From Schauerella aestuarii (lineage in GTDB: Bacteria > Pseudomonadota > Gammaproteobacteria > Burkholderiales > Burkholderiaceae_B): DNA of 64,000 bases. The stretch lies in NCBI RefSeq assembly GCF_009866805.1, contig NZ_SIZW01000039.1, positions 124,001-188,000 of the forward strand, read 5' to 3'. This document shows positions 13,444 to 23,013 of the stretch, one piece after another (the stretch's first letter is position 1; each line of letters starts with the position of its first letter). A program made the position numbers and the translations under genes. Below the pieces are notes generated by a model. That model did no database searches and had not been told where the DNA came from. It was given only the letters and a program-made list of their open reading frames with translations.

Positions 13444-13876
13444 GATGTCCTTGATGAGGTGGCGCGGCGTCCATGCTTTGAGAGACGGCGTTGACAAGCC
13501 ATCATGCCTGATTGGGGCAACAATGGGGCGCGATCGGTGGCGAGCTTGGGCGTGATCGGTGGCAAGCGTCGGCGCCTGCGGACTCGTTCGGGCTAGTTCG
13601 GGCGAGGTCGATGTGAGGTCGATGCGATGTCGGTGCGAGGTCGGTGCGAGAGGCGTTCGCCCGTGGGAGCGGCGTCCGCCTGCATCACTTTGCGCAGCTC
13701 GCATTCACATTTAGCTAAGTGACGAAGTGTTCTCGGCGCGGTGCGCGCATACTGCCGGGCATTCGTCATGTCGCACCCTGCACACTTCGGGTCTGGACGC
13801 TGTTGTTACCTGTGGGTCGGTACGCCGTTTTCTCCTGCGTGGCGGGACGCTGTTTTTCTTTTCAGGCCATCTTGTC
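13444..13876. other. Divergent intergenic region, repeat-containing
   Basis: About 430 bp between the divergent SDR and EamA genes. I see no convincing gene. It contains an 11-bp tandem repeat (13604-13650), two near-copies of GATCGGTGGCGAGC-type sequence (about 13531-13570) and a T-rich segment just before the EamA start that could hold its promoter. Confidence 0.5.
13604..13650. repeat. 11-bp tandem repeat, four copies
   Basis: Four consecutive 11-bp units read GAGGTCGATGT, GAGGTCGATGC, GATGTCGGTGC and GAGGTCGGTGC, followed by GAG. A period of 11 is not a multiple of three and would shift frame if it changed length, consistent with non-coding DNA. Confidence 0.85.
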
Positions 13877-14785
13877 ATGAACGCTTCACACCCTTTTACC
13901 GCTCGCGATTATCTGTGCGCGCTGGTTGTCGTGCTCGTCTGGGGCATGAACTTCGTGGTGATGAAGATCGGCCTGCAAACCTTGAGTCCGATGATGCTGG
14001 GGGCGTTGCGATTCGCCTTGGCGAGCTTGCCGTTCATGCTGTTCGTCAAACGGCCCAGCGTGCCGTGGCGGCTGGTGGTGGTGTACGGGCTGGCGCAAGG
14101 GGTGGGGCAGTTCGGGTTTTTGTTTACGGCGATCCACTTGGGCATGCCGGCCGGGATGGCGTCGCTGGTGATTCAAACGCAAGCGTTTTTCACATTGATG
14201 TTGGCGGCGGGGCTGTTGCGCGAGCCGGCACGCGCGCATCACTGGCTGGGACTGATCGTGGCCGCCACCGGGCTTGCCGTGATCGCTTCGGCGAGTGGCC
14301 AGGGCCCAGCGGCGATGACGATGATCGGCTTCGTCCTTACGCTGTGCGCGGCCTTCATGTGGGCCTCGTCCAATCTGATCGTGCGTATCGCCAGCCGCGC
14401 AGCGCCGGGCTATGACCCCGTGTCGTTCATCATCTGGAGCAGCGCTGCGCCGATCGTGCCGTTCGTACTCGCCGCCGTCGCAATGGACGGCGCAGATGTG
14501 GCGTGGTCATCCGTGGTGAACATCGGTTGGCCGGCATTCCTGTCGGCGCTGTATCTGGCGCTGCTCGCGACCATCCTCGCGTATTCGCTATGGACGCGTC
14601 TGCTAATGCGCCATGCCGCCGCGCGCGTGGCGCCGTTTTCGTTATTGGTGCCGGTGGTTGGCCTGACCGCAGCCGCATGGGCGTTCGACGAACACCTGCT
14701 CACGATTCAGTGGGTGGGCGCCGCGATCGTGCTGCTCGGGTTGCTCGTGAACCAGCTCGGCGGCCGGCTGCTACGCCGCAACTAG
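13877..14785 (+). CDS. EamA/DMT-family transporter
   Basis: Inner-membrane drug/metabolite transporter of 302 residues with two EamA repeats of about five helices each (roughly 10-140 and 150-295). The N-terminal repeat has VLVWGMNFVVMKIGLQ and the typical MLGALRFALA segment; the second ends in GAAIVLLGLLVNQL. Related proteins export amino acids or metabolites (for example the EamA cysteine/O-acetylserine exporter). The start at ATG 13877 gives the canonical N-terminus; the upstream frame is untranslated leader. It stands alone and converges with the ArsR gene. Confidence 0.85.
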   Translation: MNASHPFTARDYLCALVVVLVWGMNFVVMKIGLQTLSPMMLGALRFALASLPFMLFVKRPSVPWRLVVVYGLAQGVGQFGFLFTAIHLGMPAGMASLVIQTQAFFTLMLAAGLLREPARAHHWLGLIVAATGLAVIASASGQGPAAMTMIGFVLTLCAAFMWASSNLIVRIASRAAPGYDPVSFIIWSSAAPIVPFVLAAVAMDGADVAWSSVVNIGWPAFLSALYLALLATILAYSLWTRLLMRHAAARVAPFSLLVPVVGLTAAAWAFDEHLLTIQWVGAAIVLLGLLVNQLGGRLLRRN

Positions 14786-14790
14786 AACCC

Positions 14791-14809
14791 AACGCCCGCG
14801 ACGGGCGTT
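14791..14809. terminator. Short hairpin between convergent genes
   Basis: AACGCCCG and CGGGCGTT form a perfect 8-bp stem with a 3-base loop just after the EamA stop. It has no T-tract, so it is at most a weak or Rho-assisted terminator. Confidence 0.4.
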
Positions 14810-14858
14810 GCGGCGGGATGGGTCGAGAGTGCGCACCCCTGGCTGCGATCCTGACCGG

Positions 14859-15560
14859 CTAAACCATGCGTCGGGCAGGCAATCCGAAAAGTTTTTCCAG
14901 CGGCTTGCTGCCTTTGGGCGTGACGCGCAAGACGCGTGAATCGAGATCCTTTTCCACCCAGCCGTGATGCAGCACGTGCGTGAGCAGTGCTGCGCCCAAC
15001 GCGCCGCCCAGGTGCGGGCGCCGGGCGCTCCAGTCCATGCAGGGTTTGGCGAAACTGCGCCGCTTTTTTTGCGCAGTCTCGATGTCGAGACCGATTTCCT
15101 GCATGAATGCTTCGCCCGATGGGGTGAGCACGTAATCCTGATCCTGCTTCGCGAGAAAGCGCTTGGCGATCAGGCGGTCGTGGATGCCTACGCCGATGTC
15201 GCCGGCCATGTGGTCGTAGCAGGTGCGGGCATGGCACATATCCGTGGGCGTGCTGGGCTTGAACGGCTTGCCCTTGACGCCCGCCACAACGAGCAAGGCT
15301 TCCAGCGCGGCGGCCACGTCGTCATTGGCCAGGCGGTAATAGCGATGCTTGCCCTGCACGGCGATCTCGACCAGACCTTGTTCACGCAGTCGCGCAAAAT
15401 GACCGCTGGCAGTAGATGCGCCCACGTCGGCCAATGCGGCAAGTTCGGTGGCGGTGCGGGCGCAGCCGTCAAGCAGACTGCACAGCATCTGCGCGCGGGC
15501 GGGGTCGCCGATAGCGGCGGCAATGGCCGCGACGTCGAGATCGGTACGGTGTGCATCCAT
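14859..15560 (-). CDS. ArsR-family transcriptional regulator with C-terminal extension
   Basis: Winged-helix regulator of 233 residues. The N-terminal ArsR fold (about 8-90) is clear: AIGDPARAQMLCSLLDG, ELAALADVGASTASGHFARLREQGLV and the wing GKHRYYRL. The long C-terminal half holds a Cys/His-bearing segment (MCHARTCYDHMAG) and a second winged-helix-like part (YVLTPSGEAFMQEIG), an architecture seen in many proteobacterial ArsR proteins that sense organic or redox signals. It is divergent from the MFS gene with 77 bp between starts, so it probably controls that transporter. Confidence 0.82.
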   Translation of the reverse strand: MDAHRTDLDVAAIAAAIGDPARAQMLCSLLDGCARTATELAALADVGASTASGHFARLREQGLVEIAVQGKHRYYRLANDDVAAALEALLVVAGVKGKPFKPSTPTDMCHARTCYDHMAGDIGVGIHDRLIAKRFLAKQDQDYVLTPSGEAFMQEIGLDIETAQKKRRSFAKPCMDWSARRPHLGGALGAALLTHVLHHGWVEKDLDSRVLRVTPKGSKPLEKLFGLPARRMV

Positions 15561-15637
15561 GATTCGCTCAAACCCGAAGTGTTGACGTAAAAAGCCAGGA
15601 TACTGCGATCCACGATCCTTTTCCAGAGACGCAAACG

Positions 15638-16894
15638 ATGTCTACAGCAACGCCCTTTTTCGGCAACAAGGTTCTCGCCGCCACGTTCGTGCTGGCGGTA
15701 TTTGGATGGGGCGTGGGCTTCTACGGGCCGCCGATTTTTCTGCACGCTGTCGTCCAGCGCACGGGATGGAGTGTGGGCTTTGTGTCGTGGGCGGTGACGT
15801 TGCATTTCGTGCTCGGCGCGTTCGTGGTCGCCAATCTGCCGAAGGTCTATCGCCGCTGGGGTGTGGCCGGGACCACGTTCGCGGGGGCACTGGCCACGGC
15901 GTTGGGCGTGTATGGCTGGGCAGTGGCCGCCACCCCCGTGCAGCTCTTGGTCGCGGCGGCCGTGAGCGGCGCGGGCTGGGTCGCGTTGGGCGCCGCTGCC
16001 GTCAACGCTTTGATTGCGCCGTGGTTCGTGGTCAAGCGCCCGGCGGCGCTCGGCATGGCCTACAACGGCGCAAGCGTGGGTGGCATCGTGATGTCGCCCT
16101 TGTGGGTGGGCCTGATCGCGCAGTTCGGCTTTGCGTGGGCCGCAGCGCTTGTGGGCATCGTGATGACGATTGCCATGGCGTTATTGGCGCGGTTTGTGTT
16201 TCGCTACACACCTGAACAGTTGGGGCAGCAACCGGATGGTGCCGTGCTTGCCGCCACCGGTGCGGCATCCACCGGACGGGGCGCGATCGTGCGGGCGCCC
16301 TTTACGCACGCCTCGGCCGACCGTCGTTTCATCACCCTGGCTGCCGGCATGGCCCTGGGCCTCTTCGCGCAGATCGGTTTGATTGCGCACCTGTTTTCCA
16401 TTCTGGTGCCGCAGGTGGGTGAGCGGGCGGCCGGGTGGGCGATGGCGCTTGCCACGCTGTGCGCGATCGGCGGTCGATATGCCGTGGGTAAGGTGTTGGC
16501 GCCGGGCATGGATCGGCGCATGGTGGCGGTGACCGCCTATGCGATTCAGATCGTGGGGTCGATCGTGCTGATGCTGGCGGGCGGCCATCCGGCGTTGCTG
16601 TGGCTGGGTGTCGTGTTGTTTGGATCGGGCATCGGCAATGCGACGTCGTTGCCGCCATTGATTGCGCAGGCCGAGTTCGAGCGTGCCGACGTGGCCCGCG
16701 TGGTGCCGTTGATCGTGGCGATATCGCAGGGTACGTATGCGTTTGCGCCGGCCGTATTCGGCATGCTGCGCAGCCTGCAGGCGGCGGCAGTCTCGCCTTA
16801 TCTGGTGTTTGTGGTGGCGGCTGCGGTGCAAGCGATGGCAGCGGCGCTGTTTTATGCGGGCCGTGCGCGGCAACAAACGATTGCTGCCGCTTGA
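15638..16894 (+). CDS. MFS transporter
   Basis: Major facilitator protein of 418 residues with about twelve predicted membrane segments in two halves. The first half holds AVFGWGVGFYGPPIFLHAVV and the central cytoplasmic loop spans roughly 195-230. It resembles the monocarboxylate/oxalate-formate type (MCT-like) more than drug exporters, but this is a weak impression. It is divergent from the ArsR gene and probably regulated by it. Confidence 0.8.
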   Translation: MSTATPFFGNKVLAATFVLAVFGWGVGFYGPPIFLHAVVQRTGWSVGFVSWAVTLHFVLGAFVVANLPKVYRRWGVAGTTFAGALATALGVYGWAVAATPVQLLVAAAVSGAGWVALGAAAVNALIAPWFVVKRPAALGMAYNGASVGGIVMSPLWVGLIAQFGFAWAAALVGIVMTIAMALLARFVFRYTPEQLGQQPDGAVLAATGAASTGRGAIVRAPFTHASADRRFITLAAGMALGLFAQIGLIAHLFSILVPQVGERAAGWAMALATLCAIGGRYAVGKVLAPGMDRRMVAVTAYAIQIVGSIVLMLAGGHPALLWLGVVLFGSGIGNATSLPPLIAQAEFERADVARVVPLIVAISQGTYAFAPAVFGMLRSLQAAAVSPYLVFVVAAAVQAMAAALFYAGRARQQTIAAA

Positions 16895-16972
16895 TGCTGT
16901 CGCGAGCGTGGATCGCCCGGTAAGCCGAAACGAATGATCGAAGGCAGGCTAAGCCGCCAGGTCGCGCGTTCA

Positions 16973-16998
16973 TCGACGCGAGCCTGCGCCCGCGTCGA
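16973..16998. terminator. Hairpin between the convergent MFS and DUF1445 genes
   Basis: TCGACGCG and CGCGTCGA form a perfect 8-bp stem around a 10-base loop, located between two convergent stop codons. No T-run follows on either strand, so activity as an intrinsic terminator is uncertain. Confidence 0.45.
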
Positions 16999-17007
16999 CC
17001 CGGACAT

Positions 17008-17802
17008 TCAAAGCGCGGCGAGCCGGCTATTGATCAGGTCCGTGACCAGCATGTGACCCGGTGCATGTGTGATGCAGAACGGGGGGCGGGTGGCGGCGAC
17101 GACCGACTGCGGCGTCACGCCGCAGGCCCAGAACACTGGCATCTCGCCGGGCTTGATCTCGACGGGATCGCCGTAATCGGGCCGGTAAATATCCTGGATG
17201 CCGATCAATGCGGGATCGCCGAGATGCACGGGCGCGCCGTGCACCGACGGAAAGCGCGACGTGACCTGCACCGCGCGGATGGCGTCGGCAGCATTCATCG
17301 GCCGCATCGAGACCACCAGCGGACCCGAGAACGGCCCCGCCGCTCGGGTCGCGATATTCGTGCGATACATCGGCACATTGCAGCCCTGTTCGATGTGCCG
17401 TACCGGCAGGCCGTTGTCGAGCATGGCTTCTTCGAACGAAAACGAACACCCGATCAGAAACGACACCAGATCGTCGCGCCAGATATCGCGTACGTCGGTG
17501 GGTTCGGCCACGAGCTCGCCGTCATGCCACACGCGATAGCGTGGGATGTCGGTGCGGATATCGATGTCCATGCCCAAGTCGGGCAAGGAGGGATCACCGG
17601 GCTCCGATACCGCCAGCACGGGGCAGGGCTTGGGATTGCGCTGGCAGAAGCGCAGGAAATCCGCCGCCAGGTCGCGCGGCAGGATCGCCAGGTTGGCCTG
17701 CACATTGCCCGGTGCGAGGTTCGCGGTGGGGCCGGACAACCGGCCTGCGCGTGCATCGAGACGTGCCTGGTAGGCGGGGGCAATGGCAGTGTGGGCGGTC
17801 AT
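17008..17802 (-). CDS. DUF1445 (D-glutamate cyclase-like) putative hydro-lyase
   Basis: Protein of 264 residues of the DUF1445/UPF0317 family, related to mammalian D-glutamate cyclase and annotated in bacteria as putative hydro-lyase. Recognisable parts are [29 protein letters not shown], the NVPMYRTN segment and the C-terminal CGVTPQSV and [11 protein letters not shown] motifs. The start is the ATG at 17802 (the frame continues upstream only in the shadow of the amidase). Last gene of the TRAP-amidase operon, 8 bp after the amidase stop. It may act on a product of the amidase or DUF2848 protein; this is inference. Confidence 0.82.
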   Translation of the reverse strand: MTAHTAIAPAYQARLDARAGRLSGPTANLAPGNVQANLAILPRDLAADFLRFCQRNPKPCPVLAVSEPGDPSLPDLGMDIDIRTDIPRYRVWHDGELVAEPTDVRDIWRDDLVSFLIGCSFSFEEAMLDNGLPVRHIEQGCNVPMYRTNIATRAAGPFSGPLVVSMRPMNAADAIRAVQVTSRFPSVHGAPVHLGDPALIGIQDIYRPDYGDPVEIKPGEMPVFWACGVTPQSVVAATRPPFCITHAPGHMLVTDLINSRLAAL

Positions 17803-17810
17803 GCGGATCC

Positions 17811-19172
17811 TTATCGTTGGGGGGCGCGCAGCAGGTCTTCTACGGCCAGGCCGATGGCCAGTACGCGTTGGTCGGCGCCGGCGCAGGCGGAAATCATCAT
17901 CCCCACCGGGGCTTCGTCTTCGGCGTGGCAAGGCACCGACAACGAACAACCATCGAGGAAGTTGATCAGCGTGGGATTGCGCAGGATGGCGCCATTGGCG
18001 GCGTAGTACGCGTCATCGGCAGCGGACAGCACCTCGATCGACGGCGCCACGATAGGCACCGTGGGCATGATCAACGCGTCGAACGGGGCGATCGTGGCGC
18101 ACACTTCGGCCACCCACGCCTGGCGTGCGGCCAGCAGGTCGATATAGTCGGCCGCCGAGATCGCTTCGCCGCGCTTGATGCGCGACACCACGCGCGGGTC
18201 GTAACGGTCGGCGCTCGTGCCGATCAACTTGCGGTGGAACGCCCACGCTTCCGACGCGGTGAAGCCGCCGGCGGCGTTGATGGTGGCGAGCTTGGCGAAA
18301 GCGGGAATGGCGATCTCGTCCACGTGCGCACCGGCCGCGCGCAGCTTCTCGATCGTGTCGCTGAACACGGCGGCAACGGTGTCGTCCATGCCGTCGAGCG
18401 CGACCGTGGTCGGCACCGCGAGCCGCAAGCCGCGCAGTGCGGCAGGTTGCGGCACATGAATGGGTTCGCCGGCCAGGATGGCGTCGAGCACCGCGCAGCA
18501 GGCGACCGACGGCGCCAGCGGCCCAATGGAGTCCAGGCTGGCCGAAAGCGGTTGCACGCCTTGCATCGACACGCGGCGGGCCGTGGGTTTGAAGCCGGTG
18601 AGCCCGCACAGCGCGGACGGAATGCGTACCGAGCCGCCGGTGTCGGAACCGATGCCGGCGGCTGCCATGCCGTCGGTCACCGAGATCGCGGCGCCGGAGG
18701 ACGACCCGCCGGGAATGCGCCCGGTGGCACGGTCCCACGGGTTGCGCGGCGTGCCGTAGTGCGGATTGATGCCCAGCCCCGAGTACGCGAACTCGGTCAT
18801 ATTGGTGCGACCCACGATGACCGCGCCCGCCGCGAGCAGACGATCGACGACGACCGCGTTGGCCGTGGCCGGTGCCGCGTCATCCAGCGCGACCGAGCCG
18901 CCCTTGGTGATGCTGCCCTTGTAGTCGAACAAGTCCTTGATCGAGATCGGCAGCCCATCAATGGGCGAGCGGCGCAGACCGGCCGCGCGCAAGGTATCTG
19001 CAGCAGCAGCGCTGGCGCGCGCTTGCTCGGCGTAGACCTCGACGAACACGCGCTCGCCTTCGCCGAACGGATCGGTGGCGCGCGTGATCGCGTTGTTGGC
19101 GAGCGCCGCGGCGGTGGTGCTGCCGGAAAGAAGCGAGGCGGAGAGGTCGTTAAGCGTCGGAAGCAGGGTCAT
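17811..19172 (-). CDS. Amidase (amidase signature family)
   Basis: Amidase-signature hydrolase of 453 residues. The Ser-cisSer-Lys triad is visible: Lys in [13 protein letters not shown], the cis-Ser in GSSSGAA and the nucleophile Ser in [11 protein letters not shown]. It resembles GatA/AtzF-like enzymes that hydrolyse amides to acid and ammonia. The start is the ATG at 19172, 13 bp after the DUF2848 stop. With a TRAP transporter, DUF2848 and DUF1445 genes in one operon, the substrate is probably an imported organic acid amide or a breakdown product of a cyclic compound. Confidence 0.88.
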   Translation of the reverse strand: MTLLPTLNDLSASLLSGSTTAAALANNAITRATDPFGEGERVFVEVYAEQARASAAAADTLRAAGLRRSPIDGLPISIKDLFDYKGSITKGGSVALDDAAPATANAVVVDRLLAAGAVIVGRTNMTEFAYSGLGINPHYGTPRNPWDRATGRIPGGSSSGAAISVTDGMAAAGIGSDTGGSVRIPSALCGLTGFKPTARRVSMQGVQPLSASLDSIGPLAPSVACCAVLDAILAGEPIHVPQPAALRGLRLAVPTTVALDGMDDTVAAVFSDTIEKLRAAGAHVDEIAIPAFAKLATINAAGGFTASEAWAFHRKLIGTSADRYDPRVVSRIKRGEAISAADYIDLLAARQAWVAEVCATIAPFDALIMPTVPIVAPSIEVLSAADDAYYAANGAILRNPTLINFLDGCSLSVPCHAEDEAPVGMMISACAGADQRVLAIGLAVEDLLRAPQR

Positions 19173-19185
19173 GGTGGCAACGGGC

Positions 19186-19866
19186 TCAGGCGATTTCAGG
19201 GAGGAATTCAACCCGGTAGGCGTGGCGCAGGGTGCGGTCGCGGCGCGGGTCGTGAAGCTCCATCGTAAACGCCGCGGCGGGGCGAATGCCACCGATGGCG
19301 CCCACCGTGCCGCACGTCATGCCGGTGCCTTCGGGCAACGTGCGCGCGCCGCCCGTGTAGCCGGCGATCAGATCCAGCGGCGATTGCAGCGACGCCAGGG
19401 TGCCTTCCTGATACAGCACGGTCACGCCGTTTTCTTCGATATACGAACGGATGACGAGCTCGTCCCAGTAGTCGGCCACGTCGTCGAACTTCCAGGCGTC
19501 GCTTGCCAGAGGCTTCACGCACAACTGCTTGGAGAGCGCAACGCTGTGCGATTCGAGTTTGCGGTCGGTGTGGTCCGAGGCGATGCTGACGTACATGACG
19601 CCGTCGACCGTGAACACGAACGTTTCGATCTCGCCCGACGATTCGCCGCCCACCGCTTGCAGCTTGGCGGCCTGGGTGAGTTGGTTATCGGCGATGCGGT
19701 AGTACAGCGGCACCGTGCTGGGACGCGGCACGCCGATGGCGGCCAGTTCTTCGATGTGATGCTCGATCGCATCGCGGTCGCGCCCGGCCCAGCCGGCCAC
19801 GACCACGTTGGCGATGTCGGTTTCGATGCGGCTGTCGGTGCCGATGATGTTGAAGGCTACTTTCAT
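19186..19866 (-). CDS. DUF2848 family protein
   Basis: Protein of 226 residues matching the DUF2848 family, which I recall as having a fumarylacetoacetate-hydrolase-like fold. Features include VVAGWAGRD, the SSGEIETFVF segment, YVSIASDHTDRKLE (acidic/His, possible metal ligands) and the C-terminal GMTCGTVGAIGGIRPA. Function is unknown. It is 37 bp downstream of dctM and 13 bp upstream of the amidase, so it is likely a catabolic hydrolase or isomerase for the TRAP substrate. Confidence 0.8.
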   Translation of the reverse strand: MKVAFNIIGTDSRIETDIANVVVAGWAGRDRDAIEHHIEELAAIGVPRPSTVPLYYRIADNQLTQAAKLQAVGGESSGEIETFVFTVDGVMYVSIASDHTDRKLESHSVALSKQLCVKPLASDAWKFDDVADYWDELVIRSYIEENGVTVLYQEGTLASLQSPLDLIAGYTGGARTLPEGTGMTCGTVGAIGGIRPAAAFTMELHDPRRDRTLRHAYRVEFLPEIA

Positions 19867-19903
19867 GTGAGGCTCTGCTAAAAGAATGTTCTGAAACGAG
19901 TGA

Positions 19904-21187
19904 TCAACCGAACACGCGCGGCAACCACAGCGCGATATCGGGGAAGAAGGCCAGCAGCGCCAGCATGACGAACATGGCGGCGACGAACGGCAGGCTGCCG
20001 ACGATGACGGCGCTCATCGGGCCGCTCTTGCGCAGACTCTGCACGACGAAGAGGTTCAGGCCGACCGGCGGCGTAATCAAAGCCGCTTCGACCAGCACGA
20101 TGATGACGATGCCGAGCCAGATGGGGTCGTAGCCCAGCGCGATCATGATGGGTGCGACGATGGGGATCGTGGTGATCATCATCGACAGCGTTTCCATGAA
20201 GCAGCCCAGCACCAGATAGAACACGATGATGATGAGCAGCATCATGCCCGGCGACAGGCCCAGGCCGGTGATCGACTGAGTGAGCGCATCCGTCAGGCCC
20301 GTGGCCGACATCACGAAATTCAGGAAGCTCGCCGCAATCACGATCAGCATGATCATCGCGGTCGACTTCATCGTGCCTTCGATCGCTTCGCGCAGCATGT
20401 TCCAGGTCAGGCGGCGGAACCAGGCGGCGAGAATCAATGCACCCAGCACGCCCAGCGCAGCCGCTTCCGTGGGCGTCGCCAAACCGGCATAGATGGAACC
20501 GACGACCAGGAAGAAGATGCCCAGCGGCGGCGCCAAATGAACCAGACTGGCAAAACGCTGGCCCCAGGTCGCGTGGATTTTCTTGCCACCCCAGTGCGGT
20601 TTGGCGACGCAGGCGAAGATCACCGTCAACATGAAGAGCAGCGCCATCGCGAAGCCGGGAATGATGCCGGCCAGATACAGCTTGGGCACCGACGAATTGG
20701 TGAGCACGCCGTAGATGACGAGATTGATCGACGGCGGAATCAGGATGCCCAAGGTGCCGCCGGCTGCTAGACTGCCCAGGAACAGCGGCTCGTTGTAGCC
20801 GTACTTCTTGATCTGTGGAATGGCGACCGTGCCTACTGTGGCGGCGGTGGCCACGCTCGAACCCGAGGTCGCCGAGAACAACGTGGAGGCGCCGATGTTG
20901 GCGTGCATCAGTCCGCCCGGCAGCCACGATAGCCACAAGCTCATGGCAGAGTACATGCGCTCTGCGAAGCCGGCGCGCAGCAATACCTCGCCCAACATGA
21001 TGAAGAGCGGAATGGCGACGAGCAGGAACTCGTTGTTCGAACTCCACGAGATTTCACCGATGGCGCGCGTGAGCGGCAGCATCGAGAACATCGGGTCGAG
21101 CAGCAGACCGAGTACGCCGAGCGCGGCGCCTACGGGGATACTCAGTCCAATCAGGACGAGCAATAGAGTGAGTGCGGTGGCGATCAT
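19904..21187 (-). CDS. dctM: TRAP transporter large permease (DctM)
   Basis: Integral membrane subunit of 427 residues that carries solute through a TRAP transporter using the sodium gradient. It shows the DctM hallmarks LLVAIPLFIMLGEVL, the SGSSVATAATVGTVAIPQ loop, LAAGGTLGILIPPSINLVIYG and the C-terminal ALITPPVGLNLFV. About twelve hydrophobic segments are present. Its start overlaps the dctQ stop by four bases. Confidence 0.93.
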   Translation of the reverse strand: MIATALTLLLVLIGLSIPVGAALGVLGLLLDPMFSMLPLTRAIGEISWSSNNEFLLVAIPLFIMLGEVLLRAGFAERMYSAMSLWLSWLPGGLMHANIGASTLFSATSGSSVATAATVGTVAIPQIKKYGYNEPLFLGSLAAGGTLGILIPPSINLVIYGVLTNSSVPKLYLAGIIPGFAMALLFMLTVIFACVAKPHWGGKKIHATWGQRFASLVHLAPPLGIFFLVVGSIYAGLATPTEAAALGVLGALILAAWFRRLTWNMLREAIEGTMKSTAMIMLIVIAASFLNFVMSATGLTDALTQSITGLGLSPGMMLLIIIVFYLVLGCFMETLSMMITTIPIVAPIMIALGYDPIWLGIVIIVLVEAALITPPVGLNLFVVQSLRKSGPMSAVIVGSLPFVAAMFVMLALLAFFPDIALWLPRVFG

Positions 21188-21804
21188 GCCGGTTCTCCTT
21201 TGACCATACGTTCGCCGGCGGCGGCCTCTTCTTCGGCTTCTTCCTGTGAAGAACGCACGCCGCAGATTTCCTTGACCAGCGCGACATCACCGGTGACCAG
21301 TGCGGCGGAGGCGCGCAACAGCATGAGCGCCACCACCACGCACATCCACGCCAGACCCAGCACCCACAGGCCCTGCGGAATCCAGAGCGGTGTGGCCAGC
21401 GGCGTGTTGGCGGCGGCTTTTTCCTGCAGTGACGTCAGTGCAACTTCATAGGCGTAGAACGTGAGGAACACCATGAAGACGCCGAGTGCGACGAGCGCGA
21501 TCCAGTCCAGAAGCGCTGAAATGCGAACGGGGAAGTATTGGTAGATCACGTCTACGCGCACATTCGCGCGCTGCAGGGTGGCGAAGGCCAGTGCCCAGGA
21601 GGTGCTGATCGCGAAGGCGTAGCTCGATAGTTCATCGGCGCCACCGGTATTGAAACCGAAGAATTTGCGCGCCAGCACGTCGAAGGAAATGAGCAGGACG
21701 CTGGCGATCGTGAGGCCGCCGCCTACCCAGACTGCACCGCGTGAGAGCGATTCGGCCAGGCGCAGCAGGCGCGCGAGCGTCTGAAAACGAGGGGATGTGG
21801 TCAT
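21184..21804 (-). CDS. dctQ: TRAP transporter small permease (DctQ)
   Basis: Four-helix membrane subunit of 206 residues, partner of DctM. Typical features are VLLISFDVLARKFFGFNTGGADELSSYAFAIS and the RADVRVDV-like motif (ANVRVDVIYQYFP). A charged C-terminal tail rich in Glu (SSQEEAEEEAAAGE) is longer than usual. It overlaps dctM by four bases and follows dctP after about 160 bp. Confidence 0.92.
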   Translation of the reverse strand: MTTSPRFQTLARLLRLAESLSRGAVWVGGGLTIASVLLISFDVLARKFFGFNTGGADELSSYAFAISTSWALAFATLQRANVRVDVIYQYFPVRISALLDWIALVALGVFMVFLTFYAYEVALTSLQEKAAANTPLATPLWIPQGLWVLGLAWMCVVVALMLLRASAALVTGDVALVKEICGVRSSQEEAEEEAAAGERMVKGEPA

Positions 21805-21966
21805 GTGTGAACCTCTGGGCAGAAATGCCGCGTTGGTCGGTAATGCGAATGATGCGATGGGTGTCGTACAGCGCCGCGGCGATGGCGGCTTCAGGGCGTA
21901 CCGGCGTGGCCGGTGCGCGATACTGCGTGACGCCGGGCCAAACGATGACCCGGCGTCGTCATGCCT

Positions 21967-23013
21967 TTACTTGCTGGCCGTCAAACCCACCGTCTTGCCG
22001 ACGGTGGCGTTGAAGTCCGTGACGCAGTCTGCCGAGCAACGGGCTGCCCACTTCGGCAACACCGACTCTTGCAGCACCTTCTTGAGCAACGCGCGATCGG
22101 CATCGCTGGGTTCGACGAGTTTCATCTTGCCCTTCACCGGCAGCGTGCAGGCGGCCGCGCCCGTGTTGCAGTCGTAGCCTTCCTGGGTTTGACGCGCGGC
22201 GCCGTCCCAGATGTCGTCGACCAGCTTGGTCACGTTCGTTTGCAGGAACGCCTGCACCTTCGGATCCAGCTTGTCCCAAGCCTTCTGGTTGACGGCGTGG
22301 ATCTGCTGGTTCCAGTTGATGGGCAGGGCCACCAAGTGCGTCGACACTTCGTACCACTTGGCCGAATAGCCCGAGAGCGAACCGGTGATGGCGCAGTCGA
22401 CGACCTTGTTCTGCAGGGCCGGCACGACTTCACCGAAAGCCATGGTCACGCTCGAACCGCCCAGCGCTTCGACGAACTCAGCCGTGGTGCGGCTGCTGGT
22501 GCGCACTTTCTTGCCCTTGATGTCGGCCAGGCCGGTGATCGTGGCGTTGCAGAACAGCACCTGCGCGGGGTAGGTCGAGATGCCCAGCAGCTTCACCTTG
22601 GCGCCGTCACCGTAGAACTTGGCATAGACGGGTTCGAACGACTTCGTAACCGCACGGGCCGTTTTCACATCGGGCGCGAGACCGGCCAGATCGATGGCTT
22701 CGTTGATCGGGTTATCGCTGGCGAAGTACGACAGCGTGGCGGTACCGAATTCGATCACGCCTTGCGACATCAAACGCATCAATTCCGGGCCTTTCAGGCC
22801 CATTTCATTGAAGCCCTTGATTTCCGCGGTGACCTGACCCTTCGACAGTTCGGGGATCGTCTTGGTCCAGAACGGACGCTCGTAATCGTTGTAGGCGGTC
22901 AGATTGCTCAAGCCGCCGACAATGCGCAATTGCGTCTTGGGCAGGTCTTGGGCCGACACGCTGCCGGCAACCAGCGAGGCGGCGACGGCGGCAAAAACGA
23001 GATGCTTCTTCAT
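21967..23013 (-). CDS. dctP: TRAP transporter periplasmic solute-binding protein (DctP)
   Basis: Secreted binding protein of 348 residues with a Sec signal peptide (MKKHLVFAAVAASLVAGSVSA, cleaved before QD). The DctP fold shows in GFNEMGLKGPELMRLMSQGVIEFG and the ligand-binding GKKVRTSSRTTAEFVEALGG segment, whose Arg residues usually bind the substrate carboxylate. Four Cys near the C-terminus (DCNTGAAAC and RCSADC) could form two disulfides. First gene of the operon, with a 20-bp perfect palindrome 92 bp upstream. Confidence 0.92.
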   Translation of the reverse strand: MKKHLVFAAVAASLVAGSVSAQDLPKTQLRIVGGLSNLTAYNDYERPFWTKTIPELSKGQVTAEIKGFNEMGLKGPELMRLMSQGVIEFGTATLSYFASDNPINEAIDLAGLAPDVKTARAVTKSFEPVYAKFYGDGAKVKLLGISTYPAQVLFCNATITGLADIKGKKVRTSSRTTAEFVEALGGSSVTMAFGEVVPALQNKVVDCAITGSLSGYSAKWYEVSTHLVALPINWNQQIHAVNQKAWDKLDPKVQAFLQTNVTKLVDDIWDGAARQTQEGYDCNTGAAACTLPVKGKMKLVEPSDADRALLKKVLQESVLPKWAARCSADCVTDFNATVGKTVGLTASK

